A stretch of DNA of 64,000 nucleotides from Nocardiopsis sp. FIRDI 009 (GCF_003386285.1 NZ_QPNC01000009.1:372001-436000), one strand, 5' to 3'. Numbered from the stretch's first letter, positions 53,352-62,406 are shown. The notes: generated from the letters alone by a model not told the origin. A program made the numbers and translations.

Positions 53352-54226
53352 CCAAGGCGGGACAGCTCGACGGCGGCGACCTCGTTGACGTCCCCGTACT
53401 CGTCGCGGGAGAGCCGGTCGCGCCACCGGCCCACGGCCCAGGCGCGCGCGTCCATCAGCTCCGTGGCCGACACGCGCGCGCCGGTGAACTCGCGCAGCCG
53501 CCGCGCGGTCGCCATCTCGCCGCCCCGGACGTCCTCGTAGCGCATCGTCATGAGCTGGTCCTCGCCGATCGCCTGGCGCAGCCGCGCGTGCATGCGCACG
53601 GCGCCCCGCCACCGCATCGCGCACTTGGCCGCCTCGGAACCGTTCCGGAACGCCTCCAGGTCCGACTCGTCCTCCAACCCGAAGAAGTCGTTGGGAAACT
53701 CGTGCTCGGCCGACAGCAGGCCGGGCCTGAGCCAGGCGAGGGCGCGCTCGTCGTCGAGCATGCCCGCCACGACGTCCCGGCCGTCCCTGATGACCTGGAC
53801 GAACAGGGCGTCGGGGAAGGCCGTGTGCAGGGCGTTGGCGCAGAACAGCAGGTCGGGGCTGGCGTCGCCGTACCGTCGGGCGTCGGCGCTGTGCTCGCAG
53901 GGTTCGGCCGAGGCGTTGGCCGGGACGCGCGCGTACGGGCCGGGGCACCGGGGGCAGGTCAGGGGGGTGAGCTGCCACGCCTCGGCGTAGGCCTCGCGCA
54001 GCAGGCTCGCCGTCCCCGACACCCTCTCCTGGGCGAGGGAGGGGCGCCGGGCGACGGCGTGGACGGCGTTGAGCACCCCGGAGGACCCCGCTCCGACGTG
54101 GAACCCGGGGGCGCGGGCGAGGGCGCGGGCGATCTCGGGGACACCGGAGTGGGGCGCGCCCAGGACGAACACGGGGCGTCGCACCGTGGTCCGGTTGACC
54201 ACGAGGATGTAGGACGGCTGCTTCAT
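53342..54226 (-). CDS. Sulfotransferase-family protein
   Basis: 294 residues. The 5'-phosphosulfate loop reads VFVLGAPHSGVPEIARALAR and the 3'-phosphate-binding stretch LFVQVIRDGRDVVAGM; YEDV near the C-terminal third is also typical of PAPS-dependent sulfotransferases. The canonical Lys/Arg-Ser-Gly-T of the first loop is changed to PHSGVPE, so PAPS binding may be altered. A TCPRCPG...EPCEH cysteine cluster at ~105-127 is unusual for the family and may bind metal. Acceptor unknown. ATG 54226. Confidence 0.8.
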   Translation of the reverse strand: MKQPSYILVVNRTTVRRPVFVLGAPHSGVPEIARALARAPGFHVGAGSSGVLNAVHAVARRPSLAQERVSGTASLLREAYAEAWQLTPLTCPRCPGPYARVPANASAEPCEHSADARRYGDASPDLLFCANALHTAFPDALFVQVIRDGRDVVAGMLDDERALAWLRPGLLSAEHEFPNDFFGLEDESDLEAFRNGSEAAKCAMRWRGAVRMHARLRQAIGEDQLMTMRYEDVRGGEMATARRLREFTGARVSATELMDARAWAVGRWRDRLSRDEYGDVNEVAAVELSRLGYL

Positions 54227-54391
54227 GGCTGTGTCGATTTTGGCACCCTTCGCCCGCCTCGTGTGCATCGGCGGGGTATTTCGCCCCGCGTCCCACACGT
54301 TCCCCGAGGTTACGGGGTCCCGGAGCCCATCGTGGCGCTGCGAGGGCAACGCCGGAGGAAAGAAGCCTCAACGTCGCTGCAACAATGGAGT

Positions 54392-55198
54392 ATGGCCTCC
54401 ACCACCACAGACACCGCACCGCTGGCCGACCCCGAGGGGTTCGAGCGGGCCGCCGACCTGCTGTCCGCCGCCTCGCGCGTCACCGTGCTCACGGGGGCGG
54501 GCGTGTCCACGGACTCGGGCATCCCCGACTACCGGGGCCCGAACGGCCTGTGGACCAGGGACCCGGCCGCGGAGGCCATGGCCGACATCGACAGCTACAT
54601 GGGCGACGTCGACGTGCGCAGGCAGGTGTGGCTGCGGCGCCGGACGCACCGGGTCTGGGAGGCCGAGCCCAACGCCGCGCACCGTGCCCTCGCCGATCTG
54701 GAGGCCACCGGCCGACTCCGGGCGCTCGTCACACAGAACGTCGACGGTCTGCACCAGAGCGGTGGGATGCCCGCCGAACGGGTCATCGAGGTGCACGGGA
54801 CCATGCTGTGGGTGGTGTGCATGAGCTGCGGGCTGCGCACCCCCAGCCCGGAGGTCCTGGCGCGGTTGGACGAGGAGTCCGACCCCCGGTGCCCTGAGTG
54901 CGGCGGCATCCAGAAGTCGGACACGATCTCCTTCGGGCAGCGGCTGAACCCGGAGGTCCTCGATGCGGCCGCCCGGGCCGCACGCGAGTGCGACGTGTTC
55001 CTGGCGGTGGGCACCTCCCTGACCGTGCACCCGGTGGCCGGGCTGTGCGACGTGGCGATGATGGCCAGGGCCAGCCTGGTCGTCGTCAACGCCGAGCCGA
55101 CCCCCTACGACGACTTCGCCAGCGCCGTCCTGCGCGACCCCATCGGCACGGTCATCCCCGCTCTCGTGCGTCGTGTCGCGGAGGCCGCGCGGAGTTGA
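54392..55198 (+). CDS. Sir2-family NAD-dependent protein deacylase
   Basis: 268 residues with all sirtuin motifs: GAGVSTDSGIPDYRGPNGLW, TQNVDGLHQSGG, catalytic His in EVHGTM, zinc ribbon CMSCG...CPECGG, and VGTSLTVHPVAGL. The complete zinc site indicates a normal deacylase (cobB-like), not the zinc-less Sir2 of ThsA-type defence. ATG 54392. It converges on the NACHT gene with a 47-nt 3' overlap. Confidence 0.92.
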   Translation: MASTTTDTAPLADPEGFERAADLLSAASRVTVLTGAGVSTDSGIPDYRGPNGLWTRDPAAEAMADIDSYMGDVDVRRQVWLRRRTHRVWEAEPNAAHRALADLEATGRLRALVTQNVDGLHQSGGMPAERVIEVHGTMLWVVCMSCGLRTPSPEVLARLDEESDPRCPECGGIQKSDTISFGQRLNPEVLDAAARAARECDVFLAVGTSLTVHPVAGLCDVAMMARASLVVVNAEPTPYDDFASAVLRDPIGTVIPALVRRVAEAARS

Positions 55199-58100
55199 CG
55201 CCGACCTCGCCCGCCGGGATCCGCTGAGGGGTGTTCTGCCCCGGGCCGCCGCTCCCACCGGGCGGCGGCTGTTCGGCGCGCCGGGCGGCCCGTTTCGACG
55301 TGCTGGCCCCGTGCTTGTTCTTGCCGGCCTTGTGTTCCTTCCTGGTGCGCTTCGGCTCCTGTGGGCTGGTCTCACGCTTCGGTGCGGTGGTGTCGGCTCC
55401 ACCGCCCGCGCCGGGAGCGTCGGCGTCCCCGACCAACGCGCGGACTCCGTCGAGGACCTCGTCGGGCACATGGGGATCCAGCGCCCGAAGGACCGGCTCC
55501 ACCGACTCCGCACGCAGACGGGGACCGGTCACGACGGACCGCACGCGGTCGAGGAAGTCGTGCAGGGCGCGCGGCAGGAGCGTGTGGAGGTCGGAGCCGC
55601 CGGGTGCGAGGGCCAGGTCCTCCACCGCCTGGGTGAGTACCAGCAGTTCGCGACGGCCCAGGGCCTCCGTGGACAGCAGCCGTCGGTAGGTGGTGAGGCG
55701 TTTGCCGGGGTCGACCGTCGCGGGTTCGAAGCGCAGCCGCATGACCTCGTGCATCTCGGACCAGGGACCCTCGTCGTCCGGTCCCTGGAACCAGGTGGCG
55801 AGGTCGGTCGAGACGTGGCGCAGGTAGGGCAGCAGCCCCAGCGTGAACCGCGCCGCCGTGCCGTTGACCCGCATCGCCATCGACCGCAGCAGACGTGATG
55901 TGATCGACTCGAAGGGCACGGTGATGCCGTAGGGGTCGACGACGTCGAAACGGAAGTCTCCGCCCACCCGCAGCTCGAACCCCACGCACTCGCCTACGTC
56001 CACGGGGGAGCCGTCCTCCAACCCGATCACCGTGCGCACCCCCTCCTCGCTCCAGCCGTCGAGGTGGCGCACCCGCAGGGTCGACAGGATGCTGAACCAC
56101 TCCGCGCCGGGCAGGGTCCGCCACAGGGTGGTGCTGTGTTGCAGGGCCTGGTCGGGTTCCGCGGCCTCGGGGAACAGCTCTCGGGCGTCCACGGGGTCCT
56201 CGCGTACGAGGCACAGCAGGATGACCAGGTTGCTGGTGTAGTTGGCCTCGCGCTGGGTCTGCGGCAGCCGCACGGGCTCGTACTCGGTGTGGGAGCGGTT
56301 GGGAGCCGGGAAGGGGGCCTCCTGGAACAGTTCGACGAGGAGTTCCCCGTACTCGGCGCGCAGCCGCGGGTCCTCGGCCAGGCGGTGTCCGACCAGTTCC
56401 CGGAGGAAGTCCACGACCCGGTCGCGTCCCCCGTAGCCGGCGAAGGAGGACAGGGCGTACAGTTCGCCGTCGTCGGGGCGCACGCCCCGACCCCGGCGGC
56501 GGGAGGAGCGCGCCCGTGACTCCGCCGCCTCCTCCAACGCGGCGACCACCGCCCGGGCCACCAGGTACTCGCCGAAGGTGGAGTGCAGGAACTCGAACAC
56601 GCTCGCCCGACCGTCCGCGGCCTTGGCCCGGGACTCGTGGACGAAGAAGAACCGCCCCAGCACCTGGGCGGCCGGGGCGATCGCGCCGTGCAGGTCGGTG
56701 TCGGAGGGGCGAACGGCCGCGTCCGGCATGAGCACGGCCAGGTCCCGGTCCAGCTCGGCGGCGCTCACGCTCTGCCTGCGGCGGGTGAACATCGCCAGGG
56801 CGGCGACCTCCAGCCGCCGGAGTTCGTCCTCCACGGCCTCCTCGAAGTCCTCCGGGCTCAGCCCGGACCGGTGTTTGTTCACCTCGCGCCGGGCGAACAT
56901 CCGCAGCAGGCGTTCGTACAGCTCCGTGTTGGACAGGGCCTTGGCGGCGTGCTGGAGCGCGTTGCCGTCGGCGTCGTAGATGAGCAGCATCAGCAGCAGC
57001 AACGGCTGCTCGGCCAACTCGCGGTACCGGGTCAGGGTCTTCGGGGTGAGCGGTTCCAGCCCGGACTCGGTGAGGGAACGGGCGTTGCTGTGGTTCCACA
57101 CCTGCAGCATCCGGGCGATCCGCGCGTCGTCGAACGGTTCCAGACGTATCACCACGGTGCCGTTGGGGAAGCGGGCGCGGTCGGCCACCACGGTGCGGCT
57201 GGTGACGATCACCGCCACCGGCTGACCCATCGCCTCCTGCTGGTGCTGGAACTCCTGGACCCGCTCCAGGTAGTCGGAGCGGTCCACCCCGGTGGCCTGG
57301 AGGAGCTCGTCGAAGCCGTCGAGGATCACGACCGGCAGGGCGCCGTCGGCGGAGTCGGCCAGCTCCCGCCAGGAGACCCGGGTGTGCAGCGCGGCGGCCA
57401 GGCCGTCCTCGATCTGGACGTGGATGGGGGCGTTCGGCTCGACCGCGCGCAGCTCCACCCGCACGGCGAGGAAGTCGGCGGCGGGCAGCTGGGCCGCGAG
57501 CATCTCGGTGAACTTGGACTTGCCCGAGCCGGGGTGGCCGAGGACGACCGTGGGGAACTCGGTCGCGAACGGGTGGACGAGGTGCGCGGCGATGACCGAC
57601 TGGAGGTCGTCGATGACGGGGAGCCGCTCCCACCACTCCTCGCCGGAGGGGTTGCCGTCGTGCACCGCGCGAGCCGCACGGCCCCGAGGGGCGATGTAGG
57701 CGTCCTCCAACGTGGGGAGGACGAGACCGGGAGGGGCGTCATCCGAGCGCAGCACGGGCTGGCGCAGCACCGCCCGGTACCCGGCGGCCAACTCCCGGCG
57801 CCGCGTGTCCACGTCCCGGTGGGAGCCGATCTCCTCCAGCCGCCGTCGCAGGTCGCTCAGTCCCGCCCCGAGGACCGCGCGGGTGCGGTCGTGTTCGTGC
57901 AGGTGAACCCACATGCCGAACTCGGGGACCTCGGCGGACAGGCGGCGGTGGGACTCCGCGTACCGCTGGGCGGCGCGTTCGGGGACGAGCCGCCGCAGCT
58001 GTTCCGACACAGGGCCGCCCTCGGCGAGGGCCTCGTGTCCACCGGCCGGGGCGGTCGCGGCCAACACCCCGCAGAAGTCCCTGACCAGCAGGTCCGAGGA

Positions 58101-58523
58101 GACGAAGGGCACCAGGTCCGTGCCGAGGGACAGCGACGGAACGGCCGCCGCGCGGTCGAGGACGCGGTTCACCACCTCGGCCTGCTCGGCCTTGGTGATC
58201 CTCAGGTCGGCCAGGGTGAAGGGCGCCTCCAGTTCCTCCAGCGACTCCTCCACCGCCTCGAAGAACGCCACGGTCACCAGGATCTGGTGCGCGGCCTGGA
58301 TACGCTCGGTCCGCGACATCCGACTCCGCCCCCGGAGCTTGTCGCCGATGCCCTCGATGGCCTGGCGGCCCTTGCCCACCAACATGCCGCGCACACCGAA
58401 CAGGTCGGGTACCCCCACCAGCGCCAGACCGCCGTCGGTGAGCTTCTCCGCGAAGTCCAGGACCTGTGAGTCGTTCTCGCCGAGCACCTTCAGGGCGTCG
58501 GCGTAGGTGAGCTGTCTGGCCAA
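55152..58523 (-). CDS. NACHT-domain STAND NTPase, NNH7-like N-terminus
   Basis: 1123 residues. N-terminal LTYADALKVLGENDSQVL region resembles the helical NNH7 domain found on actinobacterial NACHT proteins (from memory). NACHT core: Walker A GHPGSGKSKFTEMLAAQ (~residues 329-345), Walker B with extra acids LPVVILDGFDELLQAT (~395), sensor VIVTSRTVV, GxP region ELAEQPLLLLMLLIYDADG. A long C-terminal region (~650-1050) without obvious repeats, presumably sensor, precedes a Lys/Arg/Pro-rich tail (KRTRKEHKAGKNKHGASTSK). Intact NTPase motifs. Bacterial NACHT proteins include antiphage effectors; that role here is inferred. TTG/GTG-type start at 58523 with MARQLTYAD N-terminus. Confidence 0.88.
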   Translation of the reverse strand: MARQLTYADALKVLGENDSQVLDFAEKLTDGGLALVGVPDLFGVRGMLVGKGRQAIEGIGDKLRGRSRMSRTERIQAAHQILVTVAFFEAVEESLEELEAPFTLADLRITKAEQAEVVNRVLDRAAAVPSLSLGTDLVPFVSSDLLVRDFCGVLAATAPAGGHEALAEGGPVSEQLRRLVPERAAQRYAESHRRLSAEVPEFGMWVHLHEHDRTRAVLGAGLSDLRRRLEEIGSHRDVDTRRRELAAGYRAVLRQPVLRSDDAPPGLVLPTLEDAYIAPRGRAARAVHDGNPSGEEWWERLPVIDDLQSVIAAHLVHPFATEFPTVVLGHPGSGKSKFTEMLAAQLPAADFLAVRVELRAVEPNAPIHVQIEDGLAAALHTRVSWRELADSADGALPVVILDGFDELLQATGVDRSDYLERVQEFQHQQEAMGQPVAVIVTSRTVVADRARFPNGTVVIRLEPFDDARIARMLQVWNHSNARSLTESGLEPLTPKTLTRYRELAEQPLLLLMLLIYDADGNALQHAAKALSNTELYERLLRMFARREVNKHRSGLSPEDFEEAVEDELRRLEVAALAMFTRRRQSVSAAELDRDLAVLMPDAAVRPSDTDLHGAIAPAAQVLGRFFFVHESRAKAADGRASVFEFLHSTFGEYLVARAVVAALEEAAESRARSSRRRGRGVRPDDGELYALSSFAGYGGRDRVVDFLRELVGHRLAEDPRLRAEYGELLVELFQEAPFPAPNRSHTEYEPVRLPQTQREANYTSNLVILLCLVREDPVDARELFPEAAEPDQALQHSTTLWRTLPGAEWFSILSTLRVRHLDGWSEEGVRTVIGLEDGSPVDVGECVGFELRVGGDFRFDVVDPYGITVPFESITSRLLRSMAMRVNGTAARFTLGLLPYLRHVSTDLATWFQGPDDEGPWSEMHEVMRLRFEPATVDPGKRLTTYRRLLSTEALGRRELLVLTQAVEDLALAPGGSDLHTLLPRALHDFLDRVRSVVTGPRLRAESVEPVLRALDPHVPDEVLDGVRALVGDADAPGAGGGADTTAPKRETSPQEPKRTRKEHKAGKNKHGASTSKRAARRAEQPPPGGSGGPGQNTPQRIPAGEVGVNSARPPRHDARERG

Positions 58524-58650
58524 GGGGGGTACCGCCTCTCTCGCTGCGGGAGGACACGACCGGACCCGGCGCCGGGGCCGGCGCCGGGTCCGCAGGTCGG
58601 TGGGGGGTCGGGGGTTCGGGGCGTTCTCGTTCCCGGGATCGTGTGACGTC

Positions 58651-59325
58651 CTAGGGCAGCTGCCAGTTCACCGGCTCGGCGCCCTGCTCCCGGAGCAGTT
58701 CGTTGGTGCGGCTGAACGGCTTGGAGCCGAAGAAGCCGTTGCGGGCCGACAGCGGGCTCGGGTGCGCGGACTCCACACACGGCACACCCGGCATCATCGG
58801 CCGCAGGTTGCGCGCGTCCCGCCCCCACAGGATCGCCACCAGCGGCTTGCCGCGCTCGGCCAGCGCCCGGATGGCCTGTTCGGTCACGGCCTCCCAGCCC
58901 TTGCCGCGGTGCGACCCGGCCTTGCCCGGCGCGACCGTGAGCACCCTGTTGAGCAGCAGCACGCCCTGCTCGGTCCACGGCGTGAGGTCGCCGTTGGAGG
59001 GCATGGGCACCCCGAGGTCCTCCTGCATCTCCTTGTAGATGTTGCGCAGGCTCGCGGGCAGCCGCACGTCCGGCGCCACGGAGAAGCTCAACCCCACCGG
59101 GTTGCCCGGCGTGGGGTAGGGGTCCTGGCCGACGATGAGCACACGCACGTCGTCGAACGGTTGTTGGAAGGCGCGCAGGACGTGCTCTCCGGCGGGGAGG
59201 TAGGTCCGGCCCTCCGCGACCTCCTGGCGCAGGAAGTCGCCCATCGCGGCGATCTGCGGGGCGACCGGCTCCAGGGCCTTCGCCCAACCGCTGTCCATGA
59301 TTTCGTTCAGATCCCTACTCGGCAT
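58651..59325 (-). CDS. ung: Uracil-DNA glycosylase (family 1)
   Basis: 224 residues. Water-activating motif [18 protein letters not shown], uracil-binding [10 protein letters not shown], and DNA-intercalation loop [15 protein letters not shown] are all canonical for UNG. Removes uracil from DNA. ATG 59325; an internal ATG at 59298 is possible. 125 nt from the NACHT gene on the same strand. Confidence 0.95.
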   Translation of the reverse strand: MPSRDLNEIMDSGWAKALEPVAPQIAAMGDFLRQEVAEGRTYLPAGEHVLRAFQQPFDDVRVLIVGQDPYPTPGNPVGLSFSVAPDVRLPASLRNIYKEMQEDLGVPMPSNGDLTPWTEQGVLLLNRVLTVAPGKAGSHRGKGWEAVTEQAIRALAERGKPLVAILWGRDARNLRPMMPGVPCVESAHPSPLSARNGFFGSKPFSRTNELLREQGAEPVNWQLP

Positions 59326-59954
59326 GGCCAGAACACTAGCGGCAGACGGCGACAACCATGACCGCTTCGGGCGATCCGGAGCCCGTCCCGGGGCCGGTCC
59401 CCGCCAGGTGGTCAAGAGGGGCGGGGCAGTTGACCACATCCGGCCACGGGGTGCTCACACAGCGGCACTGGCGATAACTTGGGGTCGCTGTCGCCACACC
59501 GGGAGCACAGGGCTCCACAGGGACTAGCGACACCACGAGGTGAATCACACGTGCGCGTCCGCCGCCTGGGGCTGCACGTCCCCGAACCCGCGGATCCACA
59601 GCCGTTCCGGCAGCACCCGCCCTCTCCGCGCGGCGTGCCCCCCTCCGTCTAGGAACCCGACACCGGACACGCGTCGCCGTCCGTGACGCCGTCTCCGGTG
59701 CCCGCTTCCGAATCCACCGCGCATCCTCCCTCCGCGCCGCCGAGGCACTCCGGCCACCACCCCTCGCGCGGTGACGCGCGGCCACGGGAACCCCGTGTCC
59801 GTGTGCGCGGTGCCCCCGGCACGGCCCGTCCGCCATCGCGGACCGGCCGTCGCGCCCGACCACGTCGCCCCGCGCCCACGTCCGCGTCCGCGGCGCCGTC
59901 CCCCTCGCCGTTGTGACCACTGGCCGAAAGCGCGCGAAAGCAGGAGGCTCCACC
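59326..59954 (+). other. 629-bp region upstream of the cyclodipeptide operon
   Basis: No gene I can support. A 33-codon plus frame (59551-59652) has a GAGGTG 8 nt upstream but an Arg/Pro-rich product. The part nearest 59954 should hold the promoter of the CDPS operon; no clear -10/-35 pair or operator is visible in the very GC-rich sequence. Confidence 0.4.
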
Positions 59955-60665
59955 ATGGGAACTTCCGTCCCCACGATCACCATGGCCGAGTTCGAGGCCA
60001 TTCCCTTCACCGTCAACTGCTCCGTCGTCTACGACCGGGGAGAACACCTCCTCGTCGGGGCGAGCCCGGGAAACGGGTACTTCACCCGCGAGCGTGTCTC
60101 CGCGCTCCTGGCGTGGGCACGGCCCCGATTCGACTCGGTCGACGTCGTCTACGCCGACCGGGAGGTCGACACGATGCTCGTCGCCCTCGGGTACGACCCC
60201 GACCGGGCGCGCCGACGCGCCACCAAGGACGTCCGCGCTCTGCGGAGGAGGATCCTCCAGGGCATCGAGATCTCCGGATCCGACGCGCGCTGCACGGCGC
60301 TCTCGGCGTTCGAGGACGATCCCGCCTACCTGTCCCTGCGCGCCGACGTGGAGAAGGCCATGCTGGACGACCCGGAGTTCAGGGGCGTCTGCGAACGCAC
60401 GATCCGCCGCTTCCTCCTCCCTCGGCGGGGTGAGGCGGAACCCACCGCCGAACAGTGGGACGCGGGGATGCGTTATCTGGCCCGCGAGCTCCCGTTCTTC
60501 CTCGACACCCCGGCCATCCTCGGCGTCGGTTCCTCCGTGAGCTGCTACCACGTCGAGATGCCGCCGACCGAACTCCTCTTCACCCGGGAGCGCGGCCTGC
60601 GCGCCGCCGCGTCCCAGGCCTACGCCACCATCCGACCGCTGCCCCGCGAGGGAGTCCGCCGATGA
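59955..60665 (+). CDS. Cyclodipeptide synthase (NYH subfamily)
   Basis: 236 residues. Uses two aminoacyl-tRNAs to make a cyclic dipeptide (diketopiperazine); class I tRNA-synthetase-like fold without ATP. Alignment to AlbC: catalytic Ser37 in GASPGNGYF (same number), Asn40, catalytic Tyr174 and Glu178 (YLARE; Y178/E182 in AlbC), and Tyr198-His199 (SSVSCYH). N-Y-H places it in the NYH subfamily. Basic patch RARRRATKDVRALRRRI for tRNA binding. AGGAGG 6 nt before the ATG. Overlaps the P450 start by 4 nt. Product amino acids cannot be read reliably from sequence alone. Confidence 0.95.
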   Translation: MGTSVPTITMAEFEAIPFTVNCSVVYDRGEHLLVGASPGNGYFTRERVSALLAWARPRFDSVDVVYADREVDTMLVALGYDPDRARRRATKDVRALRRRILQGIEISGSDARCTALSAFEDDPAYLSLRADVEKAMLDDPEFRGVCERTIRRFLLPRRGEAEPTAEQWDAGMRYLARELPFFLDTPAILGVGSSVSCYHVEMPPTELLFTRERGLRAAASQAYATIRPLPREGVRR

Positions 60666-61828
60666 CCATCGATCTCACCTTCCCCCTGTCCCGGGACGGC
60701 AGGACCGTGCCCGTGGAGTGCTCGTGGCTGCGCGAGCACCGGCCCGTCGCCCGCGTCCGCACGATGACCGGGGACCCCGCCTGGCTGGTGAGCACCCACG
60801 CGCTGGCCACCACCGTGCTGGAGGACGAGCGGTTCAGCCTCAAGGAGACCTCGCGACCCGGGGCGCCCCGGCAGTACGCGCTGACCATCCCGCCCGAGGT
60901 GGTCAACAACATGGGCAACATCAACAGCGCCGGGCTCAGGAGCGCGGTGATGAAGTCGCTGCGGCCCACCGGAACGCTGGCCGGGTGGATGCTCGCCGAG
61001 GCGCACGCGCTCATCAACGCACTCGTCGGCCAGGGGCCGCCCGCGGACCTGCGCGACGGATTCACCGAACCCTTCTCCGCGGCCCTGCACTGCAAGATCA
61101 TCGGCGTTCCCGTCGGGGATTGGCGGCGGCTGATGCAGGGTGTCGACGTCGCGTTCCTGACCAGCCCGTCCCCGTTCGAGGGCGCTGGGGCCAACTGGAA
61201 CAAGGACCACGGCTACATGCTCGACCAGCTGCGCTCCGGTCCCCGGTCCGGACTGCTCGGCAGGTTCGCCGACCTGCGCGCCACCGAGGGCCTCGACGAC
61301 GAGCTGCTGGCCACGGTCGCCGTCTCGCTGTTCGGCGCGGGCGCGGTGAGCACCTCGGCCTTCCTCCTCCACGCGATCCTCGCCCTCGCCGAACGCCCCG
61401 AACTGGTCAGGCGCCTGCACGAGAACCCCGGGGACGTGCCGCGGGCCGTGGACGAACTCATGCGCTACAACCTGTCCATCGGTGACGCCCTGCCCCGGAT
61501 CGCCACCGAGGACGTGTGGCTCGACGACACCCTGGTCCGCGCGGGCGAACTCGTGCTCGTCCTGGTGGAGGGCGCCAACCACGACCCCGCGGTGTTCGAC
61601 CGTCCGGAGGTGATCGACATCGACCGGGAGAAGAACCCGCACCTGGCCTTCGGCGGCGGGCGGCACTACTGTCCGGCGTCCGCGCTGGGCCGCGCCCACG
61701 CCGAGGCGGCGCTGACGGCGCTGGTCGCCCGGCTGCCGGAGCTGCGGTTGGCGGTGCCCGCCGAGCAGCTGGCGTGGCGGCCGGGGTTCATCAAACGGCT
61801 GCCCGAACGGCTGCCGGTCCTGTGGTGA
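60662..61828 (+). CDS. Cytochrome P450, cyclodipeptide-tailoring
   Basis: 388 residues. Heme loop LAFGGGRHYCPASALGRAHA with axial Cys337; K-helix region VDELMRYN. The I-helix reads SLFGAGAVSTSAFLL, with Val-Ser in place of the Asp/Glu-Thr acid-alcohol pair, a feature shared with CYP121-type P450s that couple or cyclise cyclodipeptides. ATGA overlap with the CDPS gene shows translational coupling. Predicted to hydroxylate, couple or cross-link the diketopiperazine made by its neighbour. Confidence 0.92.
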   Translation: MTIDLTFPLSRDGRTVPVECSWLREHRPVARVRTMTGDPAWLVSTHALATTVLEDERFSLKETSRPGAPRQYALTIPPEVVNNMGNINSAGLRSAVMKSLRPTGTLAGWMLAEAHALINALVGQGPPADLRDGFTEPFSAALHCKIIGVPVGDWRRLMQGVDVAFLTSPSPFEGAGANWNKDHGYMLDQLRSGPRSGLLGRFADLRATEGLDDELLATVAVSLFGAGAVSTSAFLLHAILALAERPELVRRLHENPGDVPRAVDELMRYNLSIGDALPRIATEDVWLDDTLVRAGELVLVLVEGANHDPAVFDRPEVIDIDREKNPHLAFGGGRHYCPASALGRAHAEAALTALVARLPELRLAVPAEQLAWRPGFIKRLPERLPVLW

Positions 61829-61835
61829 GGCCGCG

Positions 61836-62354
61836 GTGCTGAGGCCACCGGCACCGGAAGCGGGTGCCGGTGGCACCGGACTCGGTCGGGCGCGGGGCGC
61901 CGCCCCCTCCGCCCCGGAGCCGGACGCCCCCGACGACGCGGACCCGGGGACCACCCTGCCCACCCGGCTCGGACAGGTCGACCGGGACGGCCGGTGGACG
62001 CACGACGCGGGTCGCGCCGAGATGAACGCCCAGGTGTACAGCCGCGCGCTCGTCTCCCCGGACGTGTGCGGGGACGACTACGCCGACTGCGACGGATGGG
62101 TGGACCACACCCTCAGCCGCGCCCACACGTCGTTCACCGCCACGGTCGGCGTGGACGACACCTCCAGCGCCTCCGAGACCGTGACCTTCACCGTCTACGC
62201 CGACGACGAGTCGCTCATCACCGAGACCGTCCGGCTGGGGGAGACGATCGACCTCGACGTGGACGTCACCGACGTGCTGCGCCTCCGGTTGGAGGTCGAG
62301 CCCGGTGACGACAGCGTCTACCCGGTCTGGGCGGAACCCACCCTGACCGGCTGA
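61836..62354 (+). CDS. NPCBM-like beta-sandwich protein, third gene of the CDPS operon
   Basis: 172 residues. Ala/Pro/Asp-rich N-terminus (~45 residues) without a signal peptide, then a beta-sandwich resembling the NPCBM / NEW2-type carbohydrate-binding module: MNAQVYSRALVSPDVCGDDY, ADCDGWVDHTLSRAHTSFTA, TVGVDDTSSASETVTFTVYA and VLRLRLEVEPGDDSVYPVW. GTG 61836 is 7 nt after the P450 stop, so the three genes form one operon. No catalytic motif. Role unknown: product binding, sequestration or export partner are possible. Assignment to NPCBM is by eye. Confidence 0.75.
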   Translation: MLRPPAPEAGAGGTGLGRARGAAPSAPEPDAPDDADPGTTLPTRLGQVDRDGRWTHDAGRAEMNAQVYSRALVSPDVCGDDYADCDGWVDHTLSRAHTSFTATVGVDDTSSASETVTFTVYADDESLITETVRLGETIDLDVDVTDVLRLRLEVEPGDDSVYPVWAEPTLTG

Positions 62355-62355
62355 C

Positions 62356-62391
62356 CGCGTGCGCCGTCTCCGGGCGGGGACGGCGCACGCG
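62356..62391. terminator. Terminator between the CDPS operon and the GH15 gene
   Basis: Perfect 13-bp stem CGCGTGCGCCGTC / GACGGCGCACGCG with a 10-nt loop, one nt past the operon's last stop and 15 nt from the facing gene's stop. Serves both. Confidence 0.8.
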
Positions 62392-62406
62392 GCCGTCGGC
62401 TCGGGT

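Noticed and set aside
51501..54419. 972-codon minus-strand frame spanning exporter, TetR and sulfotransferase genes
   Set aside because: Shadow frame crossing several real genes, no recognisable domain.
59551..59652. 33-codon plus frame before the CDPS gene, possible leader peptide
   Set aside because: GAGGTG site is suggestive but the product is a simple Arg/Pro-rich string and there is no sign of attenuation.
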